From Oscillospiraceae bacterium (lineage in GTDB: Bacteria; Bacillota; Clostridia; Oscillospirales; Oscillospiraceae), in the NCBI GenBank assembly GCA_017516065.1, contig JAFWDQ010000015.1:1-64000 (forward strand): DNA of 64,000 bases, in the 5' to 3' direction. The notes under the pieces were generated by a model. The model made no database searches, was not told where the DNA came from, and saw nothing but the letters and a program-made list of their open reading frames with translations. The position numbers and the translations under genes were made by a program. Shown piece by piece: positions 8,907 to 16,601 of this stretch; positions within the stretch are counted from its first letter, which is position 1; each line of letters opens with the position of its first letter.

Positions 8907-9191
8907 TCAGATAATATTGCAATAAAAGAGCACCGCGAAAACGGCGATATGTACGATGAGCAGCGCCGGAAATCCGAAGCGGAACTTCTTGTGGCGGGTC
9001 TTGTGGTGAAACAGGCGCATGCCCAGGATGCCGCCTACGGAGCCGAAGAGGATGACAGGCAGGAACAGCCTCTTTTCGGGGATGCGGCGCCGTCCGAGCC
9101 GGGCTTTTCGCTTATCCGCGCCCATCTGGATGAAGGCAAAGAGATTGAAGCAGACGAGCCACAGGACGATGACGAGATGCAGCGGGGTCAT
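8907..9191 (-). CDS. DUF1294 small membrane protein
   Basis: 94 residues. An N-terminal helix, the conserved basic loop ADKRKARLGRRRIPEKRL, a Gly-rich helix (LFGSVGGILGMRLFHHKTRHKKF) and a C-terminal helix match DUF1294. The ATG at 9191-9189 is preceded by AGGAGGCG; longer upstream starts have no ribosome-binding site. The family is widespread with unknown function and in some bacteria is fused to a cold-shock domain, which is absent here. Probably cotranscribed with the MATE exporter. Confidence 0.85.
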   Translation of the reverse strand: MTPLHLVIVLWLVCFNLFAFIQMGADKRKARLGRRRIPEKRLFLPVILFGSVGGILGMRLFHHKTRHKKFRFGFPALLIVHIAVFAVLFYCNII

Positions 9192-9354
9192 GGAGCGCCT
9201 CCTACAGAACGTCAGGATTAAACCCATTATAACGGACGATGCCCGGAATGTTTGCAGCACAGTTGGGTTTTTTGCAGAATTTTTGGCATTTTCTCTTCTG
9301 TGCTGAATGATTATAACACGGTGCGGTGCGGAAAGCAAGAACGGGACCCGTATC

Positions 9355-9384
9355 TTGCGCGGGACTGTCCGGGTATGATACAAT
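9355..9384 (+). promoter_or_regulatory. promoter of the YabB-like/rsmI unit
   Basis: TTGCGC (9355-9360), 18-nt spacer, TACAAT (9379-9384). The predicted start near 9391 lies downstream of an in-frame ATG at 9383, which supports the GTG at 9419 as the true start codon. Confidence 0.6.
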
Positions 9385-9418
9385 GAGACTGAAAGAAAAA
9401 AAGAGGGGGCGGAGAGCC

Positions 9419-10117
9419 GTGGAGCAGGAGCGCTGCAGCCGATTTCAGGGCGTGGAGCTGGCGGACCGGGAGGGGGTCTTTCCCGTGGGGACGGACGCCG
9501 TGCTGCTGGCGGATTTCACCGTGTTGCGGCCCGGCGAGCGGCTGTGCGACCTGGGCTGCGGCTCCGGCGTGCTGCTGCTGCTCCTGCTGGCCCGTCGGCC
9601 GGACGTCCGGGGCGTCGGCGTGGACCGGCTGCCTGCGGCGGCAGAGCTCACGAGGGAAAACCTGGCCCGCAATGGCATGACGGACCGGGGCGCCGTCATT
9701 GAGGGGGATTTTCGCGCCCTGAACGGCATCCTGGAGGCAGGGAGCTTTGACCTCGTGGTGTCGAACCCGCCGTATTTCCCCGCCGGCAGCGGCGCGCTGC
9801 CCCCGGAGAGGGAGCGGGCGGAGGCCCGGACGGAGAGCGCCACGCTGGAGGATCTGTGCAAAGCCGCGGCGCGGCTGCTGCGCTGGGGCGGACGCTTCAC
9901 CCTCTGCCACCGGCCGGAGCGGCTGACGGACGTGCTGTGCGCCCTGCGGGAGAACGGAATGGAGCCGAAACGCCTGCAATGGGTCCAGCACCGGGCGGGA
10001 CAGCCGCCGAATCTGGTGCTCGTCGAGGCGTACCGGGGCGGCAGGCCGGGCCTGCAGGTGCCGCCGCCGCTGTTGCTGACGGAGGCGCAGAACGCGGAGA
10101 TAACAGGCCCTCAGTGA
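9419..10117 (+). CDS. YabB/TrmN6-type tRNA (adenine-N6)-methyltransferase
   Basis: 232 residues, GTG start preceded by GGGGGCGGAG. The N-terminal FPVGTDAVLLADF and SAM motif LCDLGCGSGVLLLLL are followed by the catalytic VVSNPPYF (NPPY marks amino-methyltransferases acting on adenine). Relatives (E. coli YfiC/TrmN6, B. subtilis YabB) methylate adenine 37 of a tRNA. In B. subtilis yabB lies just upstream of yabC (rsmI), and the same order holds here, which supports the assignment. A 170-bp structured repeat is inserted between the two genes. Confidence 0.85.
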   Translation: MEQERCSRFQGVELADREGVFPVGTDAVLLADFTVLRPGERLCDLGCGSGVLLLLLLARRPDVRGVGVDRLPAAAELTRENLARNGMTDRGAVIEGDFRALNGILEAGSFDLVVSNPPYFPAGSGALPPERERAEARTESATLEDLCKAAARLLRWGGRFTLCHRPERLTDVLCALRENGMEPKRLQWVQHRAGQPPNLVLVEAYRGGRPGLQVPPPLLLTEAQNAEITGPQ

Positions 10118-10130
10118 CTTCAGCGTATTG

Positions 10131-10300
10131 CCTCGCAGAGTTCGCGGCGCACACGCCGCGAATAGAATCGGATCGTTTTTTCCGGGAGCATGTATCACGG
10201 AAAAAACTCTTCTTGCGAAGCGCCCGTGCGCCCTTTGGCGTGCGGGAAGCGGAGCACAGCCCTTCTCAAATCGAAACCCGGCAAAGCGGTTTCGATTTGA
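10131..10300 (+). repeat. four-hairpin interspersed repeat, copy 1
   Basis: 170 bp between the YabB-like gene and rsmI, about 80% identical to 11209-11380. Hairpins: TTCGCGGCG/CGCCGCGAA (10141-10149/10154-10162); GTTTTTTCCG/CGGAAAAAAC (10175-10184/10198-10207) enclosing GGAGCATGTATCA; CCCGTGCGCC/GGCGTGCGGG closed by CTTT; TCAAATCGAAACC/GGTTTCGATTTGA ending at 10300. Arm differences from copy 2 are largely compensatory. The element ends about 20 bp before the rsmI start, so it probably lies in the rsmI mRNA. Confidence 0.85.
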
Positions 10301-10322
10301 TGAAGAAAGGGGGAGAGGACAT

Positions 10323-11147
10323 ATGCTCTATCTGGTCGGCACGCCCATCGGGAATCTGGGAGATCTGTCGCCCCGGGCGGCGGAGACCTTGGAAAAGGTG
10401 GATTTCATTGCGGCGGAGGACACCCGGGTTTCCGTGAAGCTGCTCAACCATCTGGGGTTGAAAAAGCCCATGGTCAGCTACTACGCCCACAACCGGGCCA
10501 TGCGGGAGGAGCAGATCCTTCAGCGGCTGCTGGCAGGGGAGGACTGCGCTCTGGTAACGGACGCCGGGATGCCCGCCATCAGCGACCCCGGGGAGGAGCT
10601 GGTGCGCCTGTGCGCGGAGCACGGCATCCCCGTCTGCGTCGTGCCGGGTCCCAGCGCCGTGGTGTCCGCCCTGGCCCTGTCCGGCCTGCCCACGGGACGC
10701 TTTGCCTTCGAGGGGTTTCTGTCCGTGAACAGGCGCAGCCGCCAGCGCCATTTGGAGAGCCTCCGGGACGAACAGCGGACCATGATCTTCTACGAGGCGC
10801 CCCACAAGCTGCCCGCCACCCTGCGGGACCTGCGGGACGCCTTCGGCCCGGACCGGCGGATCGCCCTGTGCCGGGAACTGACGAAGCTCCACGAGGAGGT
10901 GCGCCGCACGACCCTGGGCGAGGCGGCGGACTTCTATGAGGCCAACACCCCCAAGGGGGAGTTCGTCCTGGTGCTGGAGGGCGCCCCGTCGGCCCCGGCG
11001 GAGACAGCCCCGGCGGAGGACGCTCTGGACCGGGTCCGGGCGCTCCGGGAGCAGGGGCTGTCCCTGAAGGACGCGGTCCGGCAGGCGGCGGAGGAGACCG
11101 GCTGTTCTAAAAACGAGCTCTACGCCGCCGCGAAAAAAGCGGAATAA
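10323..11147 (+). CDS. rsmI: 16S rRNA (cytidine-1402-2'-O)-methyltransferase
   Basis: 274 residues. Methylates the 2'-O of C1402 in the ribosomal decoding centre, acting with RsmH. The opening LYLVGTPIGNLGDLSPRA, AAEDTRVS, the GMPAISDPG loop, the VVPGPSAVVSALALSG segment and FYEAPHKL are hallmarks of the RsmI tetrapyrrole-methylase fold. The ATG at 10323 is preceded by GGGGGAGAGG. A C-terminal region (ALREQGLSLKDAVRQ and after) is the usual helical tail. A good terminator follows, then the second structured repeat. Confidence 0.95.
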   Translation: MLYLVGTPIGNLGDLSPRAAETLEKVDFIAAEDTRVSVKLLNHLGLKKPMVSYYAHNRAMREEQILQRLLAGEDCALVTDAGMPAISDPGEELVRLCAEHGIPVCVVPGPSAVVSALALSGLPTGRFAFEGFLSVNRRSRQRHLESLRDEQRTMIFYEAPHKLPATLRDLRDAFGPDRRIALCRELTKLHEEVRRTTLGEAADFYEANTPKGEFVLVLEGAPSAPAETAPAEDALDRVRALREQGLSLKDAVRQAAEETGCSKNELYAAAKKAE

Positions 11148-11164
11148 GGAATAAATCAAAAAGA

Positions 11165-11194
11165 GGAGCGGCCCATCCGGGCCGCTCCTTTTTT
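11165..11194 (+). terminator. rsmI intrinsic terminator
   Basis: GGAGCGGCCC, loop ATCC, GGGCCGCTCC (11165-11174/11179-11188) followed by T6. Confidence 0.92.
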
Positions 11195-11208
11195 CGTTGC
11201 TTGTAAAG

Positions 11209-11380
11209 CCTCGCAGAGTTTCGCGGCGCGCACGCCGCGAAAGGAGTTATAATCCGTTTTTTCCGGGAGCATGTATCACGGGAAAAACACCTCTCACAGA
11301 GCGCCCGCGCGCCTTTTGGCGTGCGGGAAGCGAAGTGCAGTTTCCTCAAATTGAGACCCAACGAAGCGGTCTCAATTTGA
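11209..11380 (+). repeat. four-hairpin interspersed repeat, copy 2
   Basis: 172 bp, same orientation and hairpin order as 10131-10300. Arms: 11219-11228/11233-11242; GTTTTTTCCG/CGGGAAAAAC; CCCGCGCGCC/GGCGTGCGGG closed by TTTT; TCAAATTGAGACC/GGTCTCAATTTGA ending at 11380. Its last hairpin overlaps the 3' end of a gene remnant on the minus strand (stop at 11372-11374), as if the element inserted into or beside it. Confidence 0.85.
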
Positions 11381-11826
11381 AATTTTCACCGCCGTGCACC
11401 CCCCGGTGTCCACGTCCACGGTGCAGAGGTAATTGCCCGCCTCGTGGAGGAGTACCGGCGTCTCGCCCATCCGCCAGACGATCCCCACCGTTCCGGACTC
11501 GCCGGAGTCGATGAGCCCGGCGTCGACGACCGCCTGTCCTCAGGCCGCCAGAAATCCGGGCAGCGACCCGCCGAAGGCCGTCTCCACAAAGGCCTTGCTC
11601 TGCCGGGCGTAGAATGCCTTCCGGCTCAGCAGCGCCGTCACCTGTCCGTCGGCGTTGCGGAACAGCCCCTTGTCGCACAGACGGCGCAAAACGGTGTAGG
11701 TCGTGGATTTTTCCGCCCCAGCTCCTGCTGGCACAGCTGCACCAGCCGACCCGAGGAGACGGGCTCGTTTTTCCAGATGAGCTCCGCAAACCGGGTCTCG
11801 ATGGCCCCCAGACTGTATTCCTGCAA
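11372..11826 (-). pseudogene. decayed BlaI/MecI-type repressor, with a fragment of a second reading frame
   Basis: The TTG start at 11826 follows GGAGGAG and reads an N-terminal winged-helix domain of the BlaI/CopY family (EYSLGAIETRFAELIWKNEP ...). The frame breaks in a poly-A tract at the recognition helix: the sequence has five A where six are needed to read ELG-x-K-K-STTYTVLRRL, a one-base deletion. The shifted frame continues as KSTTYTVLRRLCDKG to a stop at 11540-11542. A third frame then encodes a coherent tail (VGIVWRMGETPVLLHEAG ... TAVKISN) ending at 11372, perhaps the 3' end of a deleted neighbour such as an M56/BlaR1-like sensor. No functional repressor can be made without frameshifting. 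Confidence 0.75.
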
Positions 11827-11842
11827 ATAAATCTCCTCCTCT

Positions 11843-11886
11843 GGTCTACTCCATGTAGACCAACTGTGGTTTACACCATGTAGACC
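11843..11886. promoter_or_regulatory. twin BlaI-like operators
   Basis: Two inverted repeats of the same design: GGTCTAC-N5-GTAGACC (11843-11861) and GGTTTAC-N5-GTAGACC (11868-11886), 25 bp apart, directly upstream of the decayed repressor. They resemble the TACA/TGTA dyads bound by BlaI/MecI proteins. Confidence 0.7.
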
Positions 11887-11927
11887 ACGCTGTCAGGAGG
11901 CGATTCCGATTTGAAAAATGCGTGCAA

Positions 11928-11961
11928 AAAGGCGGCGCAGCCTTTAAGCTGCGCCGCCTTT
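11928..11961 (-). terminator. terminator of the LCP gene
   Basis: AAAGGCGGCGCAG/CTGCGCCGCCTTT (11928-11940/11949-11961). On the minus strand the stem is followed by T5, about 24 bp past the LCP stop codon. Confidence 0.88.
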
Positions 11962-11984
11962 GAGTTTGTGTCAGAGCCTGTAGT

Positions 11985-13082
11985 TTACGGTCTGAAGACG
12001 GCCAACTGATTGGCGGTCAGGTCCGTGTTGTAGGGGTTCAGGTGCGCGTTGACCGTCTCCAGCACCCCGGCGGAGTCCAGCAGCACGCAGGAGGAGCCGT
12101 TATAGACGTAACCGGCATTGGCGATGGGCAGGGTTTCCATATAGATGGTGTCCGTGTTCAGATCCATGAAGTGCTCACCGAACCAGAGCAGGTTGCCGGT
12201 GGTCAGGTTCGTCTCCACGTTGTCGGCAAGGATGGTGGTCAGGGCCTTGATATTGCCCAGCTTCAGGGCCTGCCGTACCAGAGCCATAAAGAAGGCGTGC
12301 TGGGTCTCCATGCGGCCCAGGTCCTGGGTGGCGTAGCCGCTGCGGAAGCGCACCAGCCACATGGACTGCTCGCCGTTGAGGAGCTGGTATCCGGCGTCCA
12401 GATCGATGTGCAGATCCGCCGTGGGATCCCAGTAGTGCATATCGATGGGAACGTCGAACCAGACGCCGCCGATGGCGTCCACCAGATCGATGAAGCCCTC
12501 CAGCCGGACCTTCACGTAGAAATCGATGGGGATGCCCAGCATCCGTTCCAGAGCGGCCTCCAGATCCTCCGTGCCGCCTCTGGGGTAGACGGAGTTGATT
12601 TTCCGCACGGAGGAGGTGCGCACCAGGGTGTCCCGGGGGATGCTGACGATGGACAGGGCCTCATTGTCCACGTCGTAGCAGCCCACCATGATGGTGTCGG
12701 TGTTGCTGCCGCCGCTCTCGTCCACGCCGAAGATCAGGAAGGTATAGACGTTGTCCCGGCGGACCATGGCGGCGGGCTGGATATCAGGCTGGTCCTCCTC
12801 GCTGGGATCGACGCCGTAGGTGCGGTCCTGATCGGTGTCCGAGATGGTGTCCGGCGTGACGGCGTCGGCATCGATGGAGGGGGGCTTTGCCGCGATCTTG
12901 TAAATCAGAAACGAGACCACGATGATGCAGGCCAGAATAAAAATAACAGTGTACCAGACGGGGAAGAGCCGCCGTCTTTTCCTGCTCCTGGCGTGAGCCG
13001 GATGGGAGCCGGGGTGCGGGGCGTGTCCGGTCCGGTGCTGGGGAGGCCTGCTGCCGTGTCCCGGGGTGGGAGAAGTGTGCAT
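11985..13082 (-). CDS. LytR-CpsA-Psr (LCP) family wall polymer ligase
   Basis: 365 residues. A cytoplasmic basic, His/Pro-rich tail of ~40 residues ends in RKRRRLFP, then one membrane helix (WYTVIFILACIIVVSFLIYKI), then an extracellular LCP domain starting VYTFLIFGVDESGG with DTIMVGCYDVDN and the catalytic-region arginines in SIPRDTLVRT and VRFRSGYATQDLGRMETQ. LCP enzymes attach teichoic acids or capsular polymers to peptidoglycan. The ATG at 13082 follows AGGTGAG; a GTG at 13091 is an alternative. A consensus promoter lies 36 bp upstream. Confidence 0.92.
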   Translation of the reverse strand: MHTSPTPGHGSRPPQHRTGHAPHPGSHPAHARSRKRRRLFPVWYTVIFILACIIVVSFLIYKIAAKPPSIDADAVTPDTISDTDQDRTYGVDPSEEDQPDIQPAAMVRRDNVYTFLIFGVDESGGSNTDTIMVGCYDVDNEALSIVSIPRDTLVRTSSVRKINSVYPRGGTEDLEAALERMLGIPIDFYVKVRLEGFIDLVDAIGGVWFDVPIDMHYWDPTADLHIDLDAGYQLLNGEQSMWLVRFRSGYATQDLGRMETQHAFFMALVRQALKLGNIKALTTILADNVETNLTTGNLLWFGEHFMDLNTDTIYMETLPIANAGYVYNGSSCVLLDSAGVLETVNAHLNPYNTDLTANQLAVFRP

Positions 13083-13117
13083 GTGTCTCACCTGAATCAG
13101 ATAATATGTTAACCAAT

Positions 13118-13146
13118 AGTATACACAATTCCCCTTTTTTTGGCAA
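13118..13146 (-). promoter_or_regulatory. LCP gene promoter
   Basis: Minus strand TTGCCA (13146-13141), 17-nt spacer, TATACT (13123-13118). Confidence 0.75.
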
Positions 13147-13223
13147 GCAGTTTCTGTAAACTTTTATGAAACAAGAGAAAAAATGACACAGATAGCGTTC
13201 ACAGCAGCGTTGGCCGTATGGCC

Positions 13224-13649
13224 TCACTTGTTGATGAAGAACAGGCCCACCAGACAGATGACGATGCCGGCGACCTTGCTGACGGTGATGGCCTCCCGGT
13301 ACAGGAAGAAGCCGACGAAGAGCAGGGCGACGGCGAGGAAGGAGCTCTGCACGACAGAGGCCTTGCTTACGCTCCAGCCGGCCTTATACGCATAGATAAA
13401 ACCGACCTCCAGACCGACGATCACAAGGCCGAGGACGAAGGGAGCCCAGTTGAGCTTGCCGTACTCGCTGATGAGCCGTTCGCCCCGGTTGGCGATGAAA
13501 TACGCGATGGCGGAGGCTGCCGCGCCTACCAGATAGGTGACGGTCAGAGAGGCAAAGGGATCGATGTCCCGGGGAACGGATTTGGCGCAGATCTGATAGA
13601 CGATGTTCGACACGACAACGAGGGCGATGGGCCAGATATAGTTCATCAT
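13224..13649 (-). CDS. EamA/DMT-superfamily half-size transporter
   Basis: 141 residues with about five hydrophobic helices and the EamA signature near the end (REAITVSKVAGIVICLVGLFF). The length is about half that of a full EamA permease, so it should work as a dimer, as SMR-type proteins do. The ATG-ATG start at 13649 follows AAGGAG. A consensus promoter and a terminator-like hairpin directly before the ribosome-binding site suggest expression is controlled by attenuation, so the transported molecule may be the signal. Substrate unknown. Confidence 0.82.
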   Translation of the reverse strand: MMNYIWPIALVVVSNIVYQICAKSVPRDIDPFASLTVTYLVGAAASAIAYFIANRGERLISEYGKLNWAPFVLGLVIVGLEVGFIYAYKAGWSVSKASVVQSSFLAVALLFVGFFLYREAITVSKVAGIVICLVGLFFINK

Positions 13650-13663
13650 ATGACACTCCTTCC

Positions 13664-13697
13664 AAAAAAAACGGCAGTCAGGTCGGTAGCCTGACTG
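13664..13697 (-). terminator. attenuator hairpin in the leader of the EamA-like gene
   Basis: Minus strand CAGTCAGG, loop CTACCGA, CCTGACTG (13697-13690/13682-13675), then CCG and T8 (13671-13664), ending right at the AAGGAG of the transporter gene. The loop sequence CTACCGAC also occurs just upstream of the first arm, so alternative pairing is possible. Confidence 0.8.
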
Positions 13698-13744
13698 TCG
13701 GTAGGTGCTCACCCGTTTGTTTGATTGTGTTTTTGACCGTATCT

Positions 13745-13773
13745 ATCATAGCAGTTCCGGAGCGGGATGTCAA
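13745..13773 (-). promoter_or_regulatory. promoter of the EamA-like gene
   Basis: Minus strand TTGACA (13773-13768), 17-nt spacer, TATGAT (13750-13745), giving an ~89-nt leader that contains the attenuator. Confidence 0.8.
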
Positions 13774-13921
13774 TCGCGGGGGGATATACCGTTGTGTTTT
13801 TCTGCTGTGCTCGAGGATAGCTTTTTAAGAGGGATGTTCCCCCGGGGAAGAACCCTCCTCTAAAACCGTTCCTTTTTCACCGCAGTCAAACAGATCGGAG
13901 CATTTCCCCCTCCCGACAGAT

Positions 13922-13956
13922 AAAAAAAGGAGGAGCGAAAACGCTCCTCCTTTTTT
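13922..13956. terminator. nrdD terminator
   Basis: GGAGGAGCG, loop AAAA, CGCTCCTCC flanked by A7 and T6, so symmetric. It lies 15 bp past the nrdD stop. Confidence 0.92.
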
Positions 13957-13970
13957 GTGACAGAGTCCGT

Positions 13971-16310
13971 TTATGCCTCGGAACAGGAGATATCGTGCTT
14001 GACCCGATCCCGTTCCTCGGCGCGCTTGGCGTCGTTGAAGCGCTCCAGGGTGCCCACCAGATAGCCGGTGATGCGGCGGATGCGCTCGAAGGGAACGCCG
14101 TCGTCCTCGGTGCGGCCGCAGCCGGGGCAGCGGTCCTTGATGATGCCGGAGAAGCCGCAGACCGGATCCCGATCCACCGGGTGATTCACGGAGCCGTAGC
14201 CGACGCCCTGCTCCTTCATGCAGCGGATGACCTTCTCGAAGGCGTCCAGATTGCCGGTGGGATCGCCGTCCATCTCGATGTAGCTGATGTGACCGGCGTT
14301 GGTCAGCGCGTGATAGGGGGCCTCCAGCCGGATCTTATCGAAGGCGCTGATGGGGTAGTACACGGGAACATGGAAGCTGTTGGTGTAGTAGTCCCGGTCG
14401 GTGACCTCGGGGATAATGCCGAAGCGCTCCTTGTCCAGCCGCACGAACCGGCCGGAGAGGCCCTCCGCCGGCGTGGCCAGACAGGTGAAGTTCAGACCGT
14501 ACTTTTTGGAGGCCTCGTCGCAGCGGGCGCGGAGGTGAGCCACGATCTCCAGACCCAGGGTCTGGGACTTCTCACTCTCGCCGTGATGAGCGCCGGTGAG
14601 TGCCTTCAGGGTCTCTGCCAGACCGATGAAGCCGATGGAGAGGGTACCGTGCTTGAGCACCTCGCGGATCTCGTCGTTCCAAGCCAGCTTGTCGGAGTCC
14701 AGCCACACGCCCTCGCCCATGAGGAACGGGAAGTTATAGACCTTTTTGCGGCACTGGATCTCGAAGCGCTCCAGCAGCTGGTCGATGACCAGGTCGATCT
14801 TGTGGTCGAAATCCTCGAAGAAGAGATTCAGGTCGCCCTTGGCCTTGATGGCGATCCGGGGCAGGTTGATGGAGGTGAAGCTCAGGTTGCCGCGGCCGTT
14901 GGAGATCTCCCGGGTGGGATCGTAGACGTTGCCGATGACACGGGTGCGGCAGCCCATATAGGCGATCTCCGTCTCCGGATGGCCGGGCTTGTAGTAGGCG
15001 GCGTTGAAGGGGGCGTCCAGGAAGCTGAAGTTGGGGAACAGCCGCTTGGCAGAGCAGCGGATGGCCAGCTGGAACAGGTCATAGTTGGGCTCGCCGGGGT
15101 TGTAGTTGACCCCCTCCTTCACCCGGAAGATCTGGATGGGGAAGATGGGCGTCTCGCCGTTGCCCAGACCGGCCTCCGTGGCCAGCAGGACGTTCTTCAT
15201 GACCATGCGGCCCTCCGGCGTGGTGTCCATGCCGTAGTTGATGGAGGAGAAAGGCGTCTGGGCGCCGGCCCGGGAGTGCATGGTGTTGAGGTTGTGGATG
15301 AAGGCCTCCATGGCCTGATAGGTGGACCGGTCGGTCTCGGACACAGCCCGGTCGTAGGCAAACTTCTGGGCCTTCTTCACGATCTCCTCGTCGCCGAAGC
15401 GCTCTGTGAGCTTCGGCAGCTCGGCGGCGGTATAGGCCTCGTTGTACTCCAGAGTGGGCTTCAGACCTGTGTCGGCGATGACGCCTTCCACCAGAGCCCG
15501 GACCTCCTTTTCGGGGTCCTCCTCCAGATTCAGGAGCAGCAGCAGGGCCCGGGCCAGGTTCTGGCGGTAGACCCGAACAAAGGTCTTCCGGACGCCGTCG
15601 GCCATGCCGTAGTCAAAGTTGACGATGCTCTGACCGCCGTGCTGGTCGTTCTGGTTGGATTGAATGGCGATGCAGGCCAGCGCCGCGTAGGAGAGGATAT
15701 CGTTGGGCTCGCGGAGATGGCCATGGCCCGTGGAGAAGCCGCCCTTGAACAGCTTCTGGATGTCGATCTGGGTGCAGGTGGTGGTAAGGGTGAGGAAGTC
15801 CATATCGTGGATATGGATATCGCCCTCCCGATGGGCCTTGGCGTGGTCGGGATTGAGGACGTAGAGATCATAGAACTGCTTCGCGCCCTCCGAGCCGAAC
15901 TTGAGCATGCTGCCCATGGCGGTGTTGCCGTCGATATTGGCGTTCTCCCGCTTGATGTCGGAATCAATGGCGTCGGCAAAGGTGATATCCTCATAGACCT
16001 TCATCAGCCGGGTGTTCATCTCCCGGGCCCGGGTGCGCTCCGAGCGGTAGAGGATGTAGGCCTTGGCGGTCTGGACGTAGCCGTTGTCCATCAGAACCCG
16101 CTCCACGATATCCTGGATATGCTCCACGTCGGGCTCGGTGCAGCCCTCCAGCTCCAGAATGGAGACGACCTCCCTGGCCAGCTGCGTGGCGGTATCCTCC
16201 CGGTCGGGCTTGTAGGTGGCGTTGAAGGCCTTGACGATAGCGTTGGCGATCTTGTCCTCCTGGAATTCCACCAGCCGACCGTCGCGCTTGCGGATCTGTG
16301 TGATGGTCAT
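13971..16310 (-). CDS. nrdD: anaerobic (class III) ribonucleoside-triphosphate reductase
   Basis: 779 residues. Reduces ribonucleotides to deoxyribonucleotides under anoxia with a glycyl radical. The N-terminal ATP-cone (residues ~1-95) opens with the usual KRDGRLVEF. The core includes FSTGHGHLREPNDI. The C-terminus holds the zinc-site cysteines (VCGFSG ... RCPGCGR) and the glycyl-radical loop RRITGYLVG near residue 750. The position before the first CxxC-like cysteine reads DRDPVCG, where many homologues seem to have another Cys; I am not certain of this. AAAGGAG precedes the ATG. It has its own promoter covered by palindromes, separate from its activase nrdG upstream. Confidence 0.97.
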   Translation of the reverse strand: MTITQIRKRDGRLVEFQEDKIANAIVKAFNATYKPDREDTATQLAREVVSILELEGCTEPDVEHIQDIVERVLMDNGYVQTAKAYILYRSERTRAREMNTRLMKVYEDITFADAIDSDIKRENANIDGNTAMGSMLKFGSEGAKQFYDLYVLNPDHAKAHREGDIHIHDMDFLTLTTTCTQIDIQKLFKGGFSTGHGHLREPNDILSYAALACIAIQSNQNDQHGGQSIVNFDYGMADGVRKTFVRVYRQNLARALLLLLNLEEDPEKEVRALVEGVIADTGLKPTLEYNEAYTAAELPKLTERFGDEEIVKKAQKFAYDRAVSETDRSTYQAMEAFIHNLNTMHSRAGAQTPFSSINYGMDTTPEGRMVMKNVLLATEAGLGNGETPIFPIQIFRVKEGVNYNPGEPNYDLFQLAIRCSAKRLFPNFSFLDAPFNAAYYKPGHPETEIAYMGCRTRVIGNVYDPTREISNGRGNLSFTSINLPRIAIKAKGDLNLFFEDFDHKIDLVIDQLLERFEIQCRKKVYNFPFLMGEGVWLDSDKLAWNDEIREVLKHGTLSIGFIGLAETLKALTGAHHGESEKSQTLGLEIVAHLRARCDEASKKYGLNFTCLATPAEGLSGRFVRLDKERFGIIPEVTDRDYYTNSFHVPVYYPISAFDKIRLEAPYHALTNAGHISYIEMDGDPTGNLDAFEKVIRCMKEQGVGYGSVNHPVDRDPVCGFSGIIKDRCPGCGRTEDDGVPFERIRRITGYLVGTLERFNDAKRAEERDRVKHDISCSEA

Positions 16311-16383
16311 AGTCTATCGGCTCCTTTCACAACAGGGGACGGGCACCGTGCGGGCCGTCCCTGCTGACATCTGCAAAATTCTG

Positions 16384-16428
16384 TATGTTGTACATCGACA
16401 TACAACATAGGGACAATATATTGTGCCC
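16384..16428. promoter_or_regulatory. NrdR-box-like palindromes at the nrdD promoter
   Basis: ACAATATATTGT (16413-16424) closely resembles the NrdR box consensus. A second dyad, TATGTTGTA-N8-TACAACATA (16384-16392/16401-16409), is adjacent. Both lie just downstream of the -10 element, where a bound repressor would block initiation or escape. Confidence 0.65.
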
Positions 16429-16435
16429 GCACTCT

Positions 16436-16463
16436 ATTATACCGCCTTGAAGCAGCTTGTCAA
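16436..16463 (-). promoter_or_regulatory. nrdD promoter
   Basis: Minus strand TTGACA (16463-16458), 16-nt spacer, TATAAT (16441-16436). Both hexamers are perfect consensus. Predicted start is near 16429. Confidence 0.85.
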
Positions 16464-16513
16464 GTGACTTATACCACAATCCGGCAAAGAAGCTGCCGGG
16501 GCCCTGAGGCGAA

Positions 16514-16555
16514 AAAAGCGCGTCTGTCAAGGCTTTTTCGGACAGACGCGCTTTT
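16514..16555. terminator. nrdG terminator
   Basis: AAAAGCGCGTCTGTC/GACAGACGCGCTTTT (16514-16528/16541-16555), loop 12 nt, symmetric A and T runs. It uncouples nrdG from nrdD. Confidence 0.88.
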
Positions 16556-16601
16556 ATTACAAATAGATACAAAAGAAAAAGAAACCGTGACAATAATTCG
16601 G

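Noticed and set aside
10131..11380. CRISPR or IS explanation for the repeated element
   Set aside because: Only two copies 1.1 kb apart, no spacer array, no transposase, and no terminal inverted repeats.
13650..13740. Guanidine-II (mini-ykkC) riboswitch
   Set aside because: The paired hairpins with ACGR loops required by that class are absent.
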